A stretch of 17,185 nt of DNA from Holosporaceae bacterium 'Namur' (GTDB lineage Bacteria; Pseudomonadota; Alphaproteobacteria; Rickettsiales; Midichloriaceae): assembly GCA_014116815.1 (NCBI GenBank), contig JACGYV010000028.1, positions 1 through 17,185 of the forward strand. Reading direction: 5' to 3'. Positions 1 to 8,547 of this stretch are shown one piece after another. Under the pieces are notes generated by a model. That model was not told the origin of the DNA and searched no databases. It saw only the letters and a program-made list of their open reading frames with translations. The translations under genes were made by a program, and so were the position numbers. The stretch's first letter is position 1, and every line of letters starts with the position of its first letter.

Positions 1-118
1 CCCCTCTTTCACATAACATCTCTTCTAGGTCTCTGTAGCTGATCCCATATTTACAGTACCACCTTATTGCCCATATAATAATTTCATGTTTGAAATGTCG
101 GTGCTTAAATATATTCAT
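1..118 (-). CDS. IS6-family transposase, N-terminal part
   Basis: The first 39 codons of a DDE transposase are visible on the minus strand, starting at ATG 118-116 and cut by the window edge. The product begins MNIFKHRHFKHEIIIWA and continues with RWYCKYGISYRDLEEML, the highly conserved start of IS6/IS26/IS240 transposases (family pattern F-K-x-R-H-F ... ILWAVRWY-x-Y-x-ISYRDLEEML-x-ERG). This part contains the N-terminal helix-turn-helix region. The catalytic DDE domain would lie to the left of the window, so it cannot be judged whether the gene is intact. Confidence 0.92.
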   Translation of the reverse strand, partial: MNIFKHRHFKHEIIIWAIRWYCKYGISYRDLEEMLCERG

Positions 119-184
119 AATCCCCAAACTCTATAACCTATATCACCAACTTTATAATTCCTTTCCTTTATTTGCAACAGAGCC
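1..184 (-). mobile_element. IS6-family insertion sequence, left copy, partial
   Basis: The right end of an IS6 (IS26/IS240-like) element lies here and the element runs off the left edge of the window. Its terminal inverted repeat is at 171-184, reading GGCTCTGTTGCAAA on the minus strand and closely matching the GGCACTGTTGCAAA end of IS26. Between the repeat and the transposase start (118) is a 66-bp leader. Positions 58-184 are the reverse complement of 17059-17185 with only three mismatches in 127 bp, so the two copies are recent and inverted relative to each other. The inner flanks (185-192 and 17051-17058) do not match as an 8-bp target duplication. Confidence 0.9.
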
Positions 185-235
185 CCTTACAGTATCTTTT
201 TCAATCCTTGCAACATAACCATAAATTTCACTCAT
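152..235 (-). pseudogene. short ORF cut by the left IS6 copy
   Basis: On the minus strand an ATG at 235-233 opens a frame beginning MSEIYGYVARIEKDTVR. Seventeen codons are native sequence. At 184 the frame enters the IS6 inverted repeat and ends with the IS-derived tail GSVANKGKEL and a stop. This may be the first codons of a gene disrupted by the insertion. I do not recognise the family: a GY-x-AR pattern faintly recalls a resolvase N terminus, but the serine motif is missing. There is no convincing Shine-Dalgarno sequence, so it may not be a gene at all. Confidence 0.25.
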
Positions 236-349
236 TCTCAGCGTTATATTGATCTATTATCTAATTAATTGTATTATTTCAACAAATAAAAGCTAATACA
301 TAGGTTAACCTTATTTAGATTTTATACAAACTCAATGTAAAGGATAAAA

Positions 350-2350
350 ATGAGAGATGAGTTAAAAACATTCCAAGAATTAAGCCAGGTTAGTAAGAAT
401 AAAAAATTAATTTCTTTAGCAAGAGTAGGAAAACCAATAGATGAAATAATTAAAGCTGGCGCTGATTTAAATGCAGTAGACATTGCAGGCAAGACAGCAT
501 TAATGATTGCTGCTGAAAAAGGACATAGAACAGTGGTGAAGATGCTTTTAAATAGTAGTGCTAATGTTGAAGAGAAAAATAATGATGGTGACACAGCATT
601 AATACTTGCTGCTGAAGGTGGGCATAGAACAGTAGTGAAGATGCTTTTAAATAGTAGTGCTAATGTTGAAGAGAAAAATAATAATGGTGACACAGCATTA
701 ATACTTGCTGCTAAAAAAGGGCGTAAAAAAACAGTAGAAATCTTACTCATAAAAGGAGCTAGTATTAAAGAGAAAAATAATAATGGTGACACAGCATTAA
801 TACTTGCTGCTGAAGGTGGACATAGAACAGTGGTGAAGAAGCTTTTAAATAGTAGTGCTAATGTTGAAGAGAAAAATAATAATGATAATACAGCATTAAT
901 GATTGCTGCTGCAAATGGGCATAAAGAAATAGTGGGACTACTTTTAAAAAATGGCGCTAATGTTGAAGAGAAAGATAATAATGGTACTACAGCATTAATG
1001 ATTGCTGCTAAAAAAGGGCATAAAGAAATAGTAGAGACTCTTTTAAAGGGTAAAGCTAGTATTGATGAGAAAGATAATAATGGTACTACAGCATTAATGA
1101 TTGCTGCTGAAAATTGGCATGAAGAAGTAATAGAAACTCTTTTAAAGGGGGGAGCTAATATTAATGAGAAAAATAATAATGGTAATACAGCATTAATATA
1201 TGCTGCTGCAAATGGGTATGAAGAAATAGTAGAAACTCTTTTAAAGGGTAAAGCTAGTATTGATGAGAAAAATAATAATGGTACTACAGCATTAATGATT
1301 GCTGCTGAAAATTGGCATGAAGAAGTAGTAGAAACTCTTTTAAAGGGTAAAGCTAGTATTGATGAAAAAAATATTGATGGCAAGACAGCATTAATGCTTG
1401 CTGCTGAAGAAGAGTATGAAGTAACAGTGGAACTACTTTTAAAAAATGGCGCTAATGTTGAAGAGAAAGATAATAATGGTAATACAGCATTAATGATTGC
1501 TGCTAAAAAAGGGCATAAAGAAGTAGTAGAAACTCTTTTAAAGGGCAAAGCTAGTATTGATGAAAAAAATATTGATGGCAAGACAGCATTAATGCTTGCT
1601 GCTGAATATGGGTATAGAGAAGTAGTGAAACTACTTATAACAAATGACGCTAATGTTGAAGAGAAAAATAATAATGGTAATACAGCATTAATACTTGCTG
1701 CTAAAAAAGGGCATAGAAAAGTAGTAAGAATACTTATTAATAGCAGAGATGATATTAATAAGCAAAATCAACCTGGTGATACAGAATTAATGATTGCCGC
1801 TCAACATGGTTATAAAGATATAGTAGAGGCCCTTCTTGATATAGGAGCTAGTATTGACAAGCAAAATAATGTTGGTAATACAGCATTAATGATTGCTGCA
1901 AAAGAAGGTCATTTTAATGCAGTAGTTACCTTGATAAAAAATAATGCGAATGTACATCTAAAAAATAATTATGGTAAGACTGCCATAGGGTTAACAGAAA
2001 ATGAGAGTATTAAGAGCTTACTTACACGAGTGACTTCTTATCATAATAAAGTACATAAGCTCTTCAATATTGTGGCTCAATGCCTTACAGATGCCCTTAA
2101 TGCTAATGCTAATGCTAACCCTAATCGTAATCACAAACAATTTGCAGAGATTTATAATAATAGGGTGGAGAATAACCTGATCTTACCTGACGAACTGGTA
2201 AATACAATTGAAAATGATGCTTTACCTAATAAGCTCTCTGATAAGTTTATTGTAAATCCTTTTAGAAGTAAAATAGATTCTTGGGCAGCAAAAATCCAGG
2301 CAGAGCAACAAAAGATAGAATTAGATAAAGAAGGCTTAGGGATCGCATAG
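350..2350 (+). CDS. ankyrin-repeat protein with F-box/PRANC-like C-terminal motif
   Basis: A 666-residue protein made mostly of ankyrin repeats. Residues 1-46 form an N-terminal cap. About 15 consecutive 33-residue repeats follow (residues 47-541), each with the G-x-TALM-x-AA-x-x-GH core and an NNG loop, then a degenerate capping repeat near 542-558. The remaining 108 residues are not ankyrin: they hold a short Asn/Ala run (ALNANANANPNRN) and, near 610-620, LILPDELVNTI, which resembles the LP-x-EL-x-x-x-I start of F-box/PRANC motifs seen at the C terminus of Orientia and poxvirus ankyrin proteins. There is no signal peptide or membrane segment. The ATG at 350 is supported by TAAAGGA at 338-344. 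Ankyrin arrays bind proteins. In Rickettsiales such genes are often secreted effectors, which is inference here. The gene stands alone, with mobile-element debris on both sides. Confidence 0.9.
   Translation: MRDELKTFQELSQVSKNKKLISLARVGKPIDEIIKAGADLNAVDIAGKTALMIAAEKGHRTVVKMLLNSSANVEEKNNDGDTALILAAEGGHRTVVKMLLNSSANVEEKNNNGDTALILAAKKGRKKTVEILLIKGASIKEKNNNGDTALILAAEGGHRTVVKKLLNSSANVEEKNNNDNTALMIAAANGHKEIVGLLLKNGANVEEKDNNGTTALMIAAKKGHKEIVETLLKGKASIDEKDNNGTTALMIAAENWHEEVIETLLKGGANINEKNNNGNTALIYAAANGYEEIVETLLKGKASIDEKNNNGTTALMIAAENWHEEVVETLLKGKASIDEKNIDGKTALMLAAEEEYEVTVELLLKNGANVEEKDNNGNTALMIAAKKGHKEVVETLLKGKASIDEKNIDGKTALMLAAEYGYREVVKLLITNDANVEEKNNNGNTALILAAKKGHRKVVRILINSRDDINKQNQPGDTELMIAAQHGYKDIVEALLDIGASIDKQNNVGNTALMIAAKEGHFNAVVTLIKNNANVHLKNNYGKTAIGLTENESIKSLLTRVTSYHNKVHKLFNIVAQCLTDALNANANANPNRNHKQFAEIYNNRVENNLILPDELVNTIENDALPNKLSDKFIVNPFRSKIDSWAAKIQAEQQKIELDKEGLGIA
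488..1972 (+). repeat. 99-bp ankyrin coding repeats with 198-bp higher-order period
   Basis: About 15 tandem 99-bp units encode the ankyrin array. Nearly identical blocks recur two units apart: the same core starts at 596 and 794, at 1091 and 1289, and the segment at 1361 recurs at 1559, each exactly 198 bp apart. This indicates growth by duplication of repeat pairs. The array's low stop content also creates a long open frame on the opposite strand that should not be read as a gene. Confidence 0.9.
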
Positions 2351-2454
2351 GAAGAGCAGGTTTGGTATTGGAGCCCATACTTAGAAAGTTTCTAGTTATA
2401 CGCAGCATCTTTAACTGTAATCTTAGGATTACGTAGCAACGCTTTTGATGCAAG
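2345..2454 (-). pseudogene. possible resolvase C-terminal HTH relic
   Basis: On the minus strand, positions 2454-2395 read LASKALLRNPKITVKDAAYN, then a stop (2394-2392), then in the same frame KLSKYGLQY. The pattern ALL-x-x-P-x-ITV-x-x-(A/V)A-x-x-L-x-(V/L)S-x-x-x-L-x-x-Y resembles the C-terminal DNA-binding helix-turn-helix of Tn3-type resolvases, with the in-frame stop replacing the usual Leu of the turn. No recombinase catalytic domain lies upstream in any frame, so only the tail would remain. The match is short and made by eye, so this is tentative. Confidence 0.35.
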
Positions 2455-2704
2455 CTAGCAGTGCAATTCTTGGGAGTTTTCAAAGAACTGTGTCATTATT
2501 AATTTGGCCTTCTATGTCTTAATCCCCGCCGCCTCACCTTAAATCTTCTGGGAGGTAGGCCATTTAGGCTTTACAAGCAGAATTAGTCCTTATTTTGGTT
2601 GTATTGCAAAGAAGTAGAGGGGATGGCAAATAACAAATTAAATAAGATGCATATTGATTATGCATAACATTTATTAAAAACCATCGTTTTGTACACTCTA
2701 ATTT
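2351..2704. other. intergenic stretch without an intact gene
   Basis: Between the first ankyrin gene and the terminator of the minus-strand unit I see no intact coding frame. The stretch holds the possible resolvase relic at 2345-2454, a locally GC-rich run near 2523-2538 that stands out from the AT-rich background, and a 7-bp inverted repeat (ATGCATA / TATGCAT, 2647-2665, 5-nt loop) of unknown use. A short minus-strand frame from 2483 to 2262 overlaps the end of the ankyrin gene and looks like a chance frame. Confidence 0.5.
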
Positions 2705-2737
2705 ATAAAAGGCCGGAAGAGAATTTTCCTTCCAGCC
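2705..2737 (-). terminator. intrinsic terminator of the GT-LRR/HEPN unit
   Basis: Read on the minus strand, GGCTGGAAG (2737-2729), a 9-nt loop and CTTCCGGCC (2719-2711) form a 9-bp stem with one U-G wobble, followed at once by UUUU (2710-2707). On the plus strand the same position is a C-A mismatch and there is no U tract, so the signal is directional. It lies 64 bp beyond the stop of the 1242-codon gene and should end that transcript. Confidence 0.8.
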
Positions 2738-2800
2738 CTTCATGATATTAGTTACTCAGTATTTCAAATTATCTTAATTTTCTAAATTTATAATACTAAT

Positions 2801-5800
2801 TTAATATCTACCTTGTTTTTGCTGGTCTTTTTCTTTTCTCTCCTCATTCACTTTATCAACAAATCCTTCCTTCTCTTTCCCTTTTTTGCTTATATTTGGT
2901 TCAGTTGAAGATGTAGATAAGCTACTTGCTGCTTCTTTATCTTTTTCACTTTGTACAATTTGTTTAATTTCAGCTTCATACATGTTTAATGTATTTTCAT
3001 CTCTTACAAGATCATTTTTCAAGGTATCTCTAAACTTTTCAATCTCTCCTAATTGAGTAGGTACTCCGGGAAACATACCATGTGTCAAATCTTGTATAAC
3101 TGAAAACCAAATTTCTCTACAAAATTCTATGCTCATTGGCTCTCTAAATACTCTTTCAAAATGAAATATTTGGTTTCTCATCTTAATTGATAAATCCATA
3201 TAACTTTTCATCTTTTCTAGAGGATGTTGATAAGCATAAAAGTATAAGCTTTGATCTTGATAATCATATAGTAAATCTGAATATTTACTTATATTTTTAA
3301 ATCCTTGTAAGCAAAAGCCGTAAACCATTTCACATGCTATTGATGCTATCGGATCTAATTGAATATCTATTCCTTTACCATCATATATATTTGAAGTTAT
3401 TCTTTTTAGGTCATCTAAAGCTGCACTTAAATGAGTAACTTGGATAATTTGATATCTTTTTAAATAACATATATGACCGGTTGCTACTTTTTTATATGCT
3501 AACTCCCAATATTTTTTAGCTTCTGTATTATCTATAAATACAATATCCTGTAATTTGAGGAACTCTTCTTTCTTAGGTAATCTTTCAGGATGTTCAATAA
3601 TATTTTTAAGTACTTGTATAGATGAAGTTATATCTATTTCTTTAACTTTATTTAGAAAATCCTCTTTCTCTCCTCCTTCAAACTTGATTTTTGCTTCATA
3701 CTTATCTAAGAAATCATTTAATTCTTTACTGTTCTTTTGCTGTTGAATTATTTTTAATTTTTCTTTCTCTGCCTTATTAATATTAAAATTAAGCTTAGTG
3801 AAATCTAAATTACCTTCCTCTAAAGCTTTTCTGGTTCCAATGATTTTCTTTACCTCTATAATTCGCTCATGAAGTTTTCGTAATGTTGTTCTATCAATAT
3901 TAGGACAAAAACTAGAAAAGGTATTTCTATCCATTTGCTTAGATAAGTTAATAAAACCTTCTATTTGATCATAATTTGGATTCGGGACTCGGTTTGTAGT
4001 TGGAATAAGACTTAGTAGTGTTTGCTTCTCAGCAACCGTTAGCTTTTCATCCCTATCATCTATTTTACGTGCCTCTGCAAATGCTTTTTCAAACTCAACT
4101 AATTTTGGTAGTACTATTTTTGCAAGTTCTTTACTTCCATCCTGAGAAGATTTTAAGTGCTTCTCTAATTCAGGCAAATAACCTTTTACTTCCAGCAATT
4201 CTTTTATAATATCAACAAGGGTTTTATTATTATCATTAGAAATAAGATCTTCTAAATAACTGTGAGCTGTTGAAGCATGTAAAATATGATCTCTTAAGTT
4301 AATTGTAACTTCTAAATTTATCCTATTCTCCTCGGGTAATAATATTTTGATTACATTTAAAGCTTCTCCTAAAGCTGTAATCACACGTAATGTAGCAAGT
4401 CTGGTAATCTTGGTATCCTCTTTTACTTGTTCAAGAATTGTGAAATAGTGATTTATTATATTGAAAGCAGGATTAAGATTTAGTTTTGCATGTGTGATCT
4501 CAAAACTTATAGGTGCTTTAACCTCGTTAATATCTTTTTCTTCAATATGACCAAGCTGAAATAGAATTAAATTATCAATATAGTTTTCTAAACTTAAAAT
4601 TAAATTATTTAACTTTTCATAATCAAACTTACTATCTGATCTGTATAGTTCTTTAGATAATCCTTCTAAAGACTCCCAGTTAAATTTTTGATATCCCGGA
4701 AAATTTCTCATCTTATAAGGTATATCTCTTTCTATAAATAATGATAAGAATGCTACCCCAGTACTTTGATCTCCGGTTCTTTTTTCTCTCATAACCGCTT
4801 CTGCACCCTTCATATGAGCTTTATAAAACTCTTTATCAAAATCATCTCGGTTCAACATAAGCTTTATATGCTCTCTTAAAATTAATAATGGCATAACAGC
4901 TTCATATTTTTCAAAACATACTAAGTAACTATTTACTATGCTATAAAAGTTACTGAAGTCTTCTATACTTTTATTTTGCTTTCCAAAAAAATGATTCATA
5001 TTTAGCAAATCTTTTACATATGGATATGCTTCAAAAAATAGCGGTAATTCTTGTTGTCTTAATGCTTCCTCTAGTAGTTCTTTAATATTATTAGTATTTA
5101 TTGGTTGTCTATGATACTTATCTTCCCAGCTTTGATGAAAGCCATTATCATCATAAAGCCATCCAGGAAATAAAAACTCTTCCAATAAATGGCTCCATAC
5201 CTTTTCAAAATGATATATATACTTATCCTTAAGTTTTTTCGCTGCTTCATCAACTTCTTTTATTATTCCCAACCTATCTAAACAATAAAAAAACTCTTTT
5301 AAATGTTGAAATTCTTTTTCCTTTGAATTCTGATAATTCGGAAGCTTTAAAAGCTTATGTTTATGTTCGCTTATAATATTTTCAATATTATTTATAATAA
5401 CTTCTTCCTGTGCTTTTATATCTTGAGAGAGATTAAATTTACACTCCATGATATCTTTACATAATTTTTTTGCTTTATCTAAGTCTGTGAGATTTTCTTT
5501 TGCTAGCCTTAGTATAATGATATTATATATTTCTTCTACTAGCTCACCACTCTCATATTCTGCATAACTATTTTCGTTCTTATCATATTCTTCTATAGTG
5601 GCTTTAATACTATAAAACAATAAACCATGCCATCCTTTATCATGAGATATATCCATATCAATTGAGTTTATATGCTTTCTTAATTCTTCAGAGTAATCGC
5701 TATTAAAAAGCTCTTCTATAACTTTATGTAATTGGGATCTTATACTTTTTTCAAATATTTCATTTTGGCTATCCAATTTTATAATCGCTTTACTATTGTA

Positions 5801-6529
5801 CCCTGCAGTTTTTTGCAAAATATACCTTGAACCTACTTCTGTATCTATAAAATCTTTAGGGCTTTTGGCCTTGACTATATATTCAATATCTTGAGCGATA
5901 TAACCAAATTCATTGTCAACTTGTATCTTCCTTAAGCTTTTTGAGGCCTCTAATACTCTTAGGGAACTTGCTTGTAAGTCTTCAATATCCGTCATATAAA
6001 TTGTATGCAATTTAGGTAATTCTGCCAAAGGTTTTAAATCTATTACTTTAGTACCTGTTATACTAATGGTAGTTAAATTTCTTAAATTATCGAGACCATC
6101 AACCTTCGTGAGGTCTGTACACATAAGATATAACTCTCTTAAACTGGTTGCTTTTTTTAATTTAGGAAGGTCTTTATCTGAAAATCGTGTACTAGTTAAA
6201 TCTAATATCTTTAAGTTTGTAATAATTTCTTCTAGAAAAGAAAACTCACTAATTTCTTCATGATATCTAAAATAAATCTTAGTTAAATTTTTTAAGTTTC
6301 CTAATATTTTTAAATTGCTGTCATTTGTAAATTCATTTCCATTAAGATTAAGAATTTTTACATTTGAAAAATCTTGTAAGAAATCTAAATTATTTAGCAT
6401 GTTCCCACTTAAATCTAAATGAGTAGTGCTAGCTAGAATTGAAGCATTCTCTTTTTTAAGCTCGTCAAGTTTAATTTCCAATCCTTTATCATCAAGATAC
6501 TGGTTATTTAATATTAGTTGAGATTTCAT
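2801..6529 (-). CDS. leucine-rich-repeat protein with two HEPN-type R-x4-H motifs
   Basis: A 1242-residue protein of no family I can name as a whole. Residues about 33-205 are leucine-rich repeats (for example LDLSGNMLNNLDFLQ, LKILDLTSTRFSDKDL). A long, mostly helical middle follows. Residues 712-751 read as a HEPN core: ALGEALNVIK, then LRDHILHA with R746, D747 and H751, close to the GEA...lRN-x-x-x-H pattern of HepT/DUF86-like RNases. A second motif, KMRNQIFHF (R1118, N1119, H1123), lies near the C terminus. The last 45 residues are a Ser/Thr then Lys/Glu/Gln-rich tail. There is no signal peptide or membrane segment. The start is set by AAAGGA (6542-6537), 7 nt upstream of ATG. It is the second gene of a two-gene unit, 50 bp after the glycosyltransferase-like gene, and ends before an intrinsic terminator. 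Inferred role: LRR recognition coupled to RNA cleavage, as a toxin, immune or effector protein. The LRR call is firm. The HEPN call is a motif reading. Confidence 0.85.
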   Translation of the reverse strand: MKSQLILNNQYLDDKGLEIKLDELKKENASILASTTHLDLSGNMLNNLDFLQDFSNVKILNLNGNEFTNDSNLKILGNLKNLTKIYFRYHEEISEFSFLEEIITNLKILDLTSTRFSDKDLPKLKKATSLRELYLMCTDLTKVDGLDNLRNLTTISITGTKVIDLKPLAELPKLHTIYMTDIEDLQASSLRVLEASKSLRKIQVDNEFGYIAQDIEYIVKAKSPKDFIDTEVGSRYILQKTAGYNSKAIIKLDSQNEIFEKSIRSQLHKVIEELFNSDYSEELRKHINSIDMDISHDKGWHGLLFYSIKATIEEYDKNENSYAEYESGELVEEIYNIIILRLAKENLTDLDKAKKLCKDIMECKFNLSQDIKAQEEVIINNIENIISEHKHKLLKLPNYQNSKEKEFQHLKEFFYCLDRLGIIKEVDEAAKKLKDKYIYHFEKVWSHLLEEFLFPGWLYDDNGFHQSWEDKYHRQPINTNNIKELLEEALRQQELPLFFEAYPYVKDLLNMNHFFGKQNKSIEDFSNFYSIVNSYLVCFEKYEAVMPLLILREHIKLMLNRDDFDKEFYKAHMKGAEAVMREKRTGDQSTGVAFLSLFIERDIPYKMRNFPGYQKFNWESLEGLSKELYRSDSKFDYEKLNNLILSLENYIDNLILFQLGHIEEKDINEVKAPISFEITHAKLNLNPAFNIINHYFTILEQVKEDTKITRLATLRVITALGEALNVIKILLPEENRINLEVTINLRDHILHASTAHSYLEDLISNDNNKTLVDIIKELLEVKGYLPELEKHLKSSQDGSKELAKIVLPKLVEFEKAFAEARKIDDRDEKLTVAEKQTLLSLIPTTNRVPNPNYDQIEGFINLSKQMDRNTFSSFCPNIDRTTLRKLHERIIEVKKIIGTRKALEEGNLDFTKLNFNINKAEKEKLKIIQQQKNSKELNDFLDKYEAKIKFEGGEKEDFLNKVKEIDITSSIQVLKNIIEHPERLPKKEEFLKLQDIVFIDNTEAKKYWELAYKKVATGHICYLKRYQIIQVTHLSAALDDLKRITSNIYDGKGIDIQLDPIASIACEMVYGFCLQGFKNISKYSDLLYDYQDQSLYFYAYQHPLEKMKSYMDLSIKMRNQIFHFERVFREPMSIEFCREIWFSVIQDLTHGMFPGVPTQLGEIEKFRDTLKNDLVRDENTLNMYEAEIKQIVQSEKDKEAASSLSTSSTEPNISKKGKEKEGFVDKVNEERKEKDQQKQGRY

Positions 6530-6579
6530 TTTATAATCCTTTCGTTAAAATATATTATAATTAAATGTGAGAAATTACA

Positions 6580-8511
6580 TTAAGGGCTTTGGCTAAAGCT
6601 TGGGCTGCTAGATCCACTTTTAAATCTACTAGGATCTATTGAGCTTGGTCTTTTATAAGGCGAAGAAGTAGGACTTTGGTATTCAACAGGTTGATTTAAT
6701 GGTAATAAAATCTCTTTAATTAACCTTTGTACCATATTATCAATATTAAATACTTTTTCATCATATAACTCTCTTATTGTTCGCAACCTTTCTATATAAG
6801 TTTCCGTAGTTTCCTCGTTAATTTTCTCATAAACCTTTTCTATTAAAAAATTCTTAGGTACAATTTCTGTAAACTTATTTTTCTTGGCTAAATACTCTTT
6901 TTGAGGCATTATTACAGCATTTTGATATTTATTAGGGAATACTTCATCGCTAGATTTTTTTACCCTATGCTCTTGGGCACGAAATTCATTCCCTGTAACA
7001 ACGCCGGATGCCGTAAACGTTGGTAAATAAAGTCCTAAGCATGAAACAATTGTAGAGGCATTATCAGCCATACCTTTATGATCAAGCTTCATGGCATACT
7101 TGCATCTCATACCTTTTTTCTTAACCTCAATTTCTGAAATATTCAAATAAATCTCAATGTTCCGCGCTTTTTGCTTACAATTTAACCTTTCTCTTAAAAC
7201 AGAAGATTTAGGATAAATTTCATTAACTAATCCATCAAATAAACGTTGGCAAAACTCATTTGTTTTTACATAGTCATTTTTAAAAAATTCGGGTATTATA
7301 TTATCATATGTAATACCGTAGGCATTAAAATCGAGAACTTGTTCTTTTTCGTTTCCTTCAATATGTTTTTTTTCTTCAGCAATATCTTCTGATACTTCTT
7401 TGGCAATAATATTAAATATTTTATCTTTGATGCCAAATATTTTGCGAATTATACTACCTTTAAAAAGTACAAAAGAACTTAACAATTTACCAATAATTAT
7501 AACTTTCTTTTCATCTGTGTTATCTCTCATCAACTTACTTAATTCTACAGCTTCAGTAATTCCCTTTGCTCCTCTAATAATACCGAAACATAAAATGTTA
7601 TTTTCTCTATTAGCTAAAATATTAATTATCTTATCTGGGGAAGTACTATGGTCACTATTTTTTAATATATCTTTATCAACAAGAGGGCTTACAGTATAAA
7701 TACCAGGTATATGTACCCCCTTTGTTTTTTGGCTTTCAAGCCAGTCTCTATTCCCTAAATTTTCTTCAAATTTTATATGTTTTTGTATAAGTGCAACTTC
7801 TTCTGCAGGAACTTTATAATGTGCTTTAACAAGAAAGTTCTTTTCCATAAGCTGATTAATTGTTTTTTCATAATTACTTTTATCATGTAAAGTAAGAAAA
7901 TGTATTTTATCTGCTAAAAATAATTGTTGCTTCATCATTTCCACTGCTTTTGGTAAATGTTCAATTGAACGCTTAAAAAACTTATATTCTAAACAGTTGA
8001 TTACTATTTTAATATTACGCGTTTGTAATTCTTTTATACATTCTTGAGTAAAAAGGGAACCACTTCCTCCTCTTATAGGCTGTTCTTTATCATAGTCTAT
8101 ATCGTCAAATCTACTACCTATATAAAATATTTTATTCTTACCATTATAATTATTATCTAATATCTCTAAGAGCTTTTTTTGACGATCTTTTAAAGACAAA
8201 TCTGTTGCATTACCCAAAGTAATTAATTCTCCTTTTTCTAATAAAAATTGTTTATCTTTAGGAACATTATTAGTATTCTCAATAATCCTTATTGTTTTTA
8301 TTCCTTTATTATTTAGCATTTCTGCTAGTTTATCCATCAGATCTCCATCACCTTCACGAAATCCGTCTAATTCTGAGTTGGAAATAAATATTACTGTATC
8401 ACTAAATTTATTAGCTTCTTCTTCAGAAAAAAATGAATTATGGTTTATATTTTTTCCATCTGAATAGCTACTAGAAGAACCAGTAGGAAGACTTTGTTCA
8501 CTTGACAACAT
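6580..8511 (-). CDS. GT-B glycosyltransferase-like protein (GT4-like C-terminal domain)
   Basis: A 643-residue protein. Residues 1-35 are Ser-rich and probably disordered. Residues 38-80 look like the first Rossmann-like unit of a GT-B fold (VIFISN ... GDGDLMDKLAEMLNNKGIKT). Residues 305-342 match the GT4 linker and second-domain start (ILCFGIIRGAKGITEAVEL ... KKVIIIGK). Residues 476-509 resemble the nucleotide-sugar site region (NASTIVSCLGLYLPTFTASG). The usual E-x7-E pair of GT4 enzymes is not evident, so activity is uncertain. The last 35 residues are Ser/Pro-rich. Such enzymes move a sugar from a nucleotide donor; the acceptor here is unknown. ATG 8511 has no clear Shine-Dalgarno sequence. 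The gene leads a two-gene unit with the LRR/HEPN protein. A 13-bp palindrome (8548-8560) lies 36 bp upstream. A secreted effector or a surface-sugar enzyme are both possible. Confidence 0.75.
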   Translation of the reverse strand: MLSSEQSLPTGSSSSYSDGKNINHNSFFSEEEANKFSDTVIFISNSELDGFREGDGDLMDKLAEMLNNKGIKTIRIIENTNNVPKDKQFLLEKGELITLGNATDLSLKDRQKKLLEILDNNYNGKNKIFYIGSRFDDIDYDKEQPIRGGSGSLFTQECIKELQTRNIKIVINCLEYKFFKRSIEHLPKAVEMMKQQLFLADKIHFLTLHDKSNYEKTINQLMEKNFLVKAHYKVPAEEVALIQKHIKFEENLGNRDWLESQKTKGVHIPGIYTVSPLVDKDILKNSDHSTSPDKIINILANRENNILCFGIIRGAKGITEAVELSKLMRDNTDEKKVIIIGKLLSSFVLFKGSIIRKIFGIKDKIFNIIAKEVSEDIAEEKKHIEGNEKEQVLDFNAYGITYDNIIPEFFKNDYVKTNEFCQRLFDGLVNEIYPKSSVLRERLNCKQKARNIEIYLNISEIEVKKKGMRCKYAMKLDHKGMADNASTIVSCLGLYLPTFTASGVVTGNEFRAQEHRVKKSSDEVFPNKYQNAVIMPQKEYLAKKNKFTEIVPKNFLIEKVYEKINEETTETYIERLRTIRELYDEKVFNIDNMVQRLIKEILLPLNQPVEYQSPTSSPYKRPSSIDPSRFKSGSSSPSFSQSP

Positions 8512-8547
8512 AATGATATAATTTGAATGAGTTAAATACTATAAAGC

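Noticed and set aside
322..1581. 419-codon open frame on the minus strand opposite the ankyrin array
   Set aside because: It mirrors the tandem repeats of the plus-strand gene: the repeat unit happens to lack stops in this frame, so it stays open without being a gene.
2598..2630. Shared GTATTGCAAAGAA near 2598 and near 9613, as possible ends of a common element
   Set aside because: A 13-base match in an AT-rich 17-kb window is expected by chance, and the flanks do not extend it.
8085..8130. GSRFDDIDYD in the glycosyltransferase-like protein as a MNT nucleotidyltransferase motif, which would make a HEPN/MNT toxin-antitoxin pair
   Set aside because: The spacing between GS and the Asp pair is much shorter than in MNT proteins, and the rest of the protein fits a GT-B fold.
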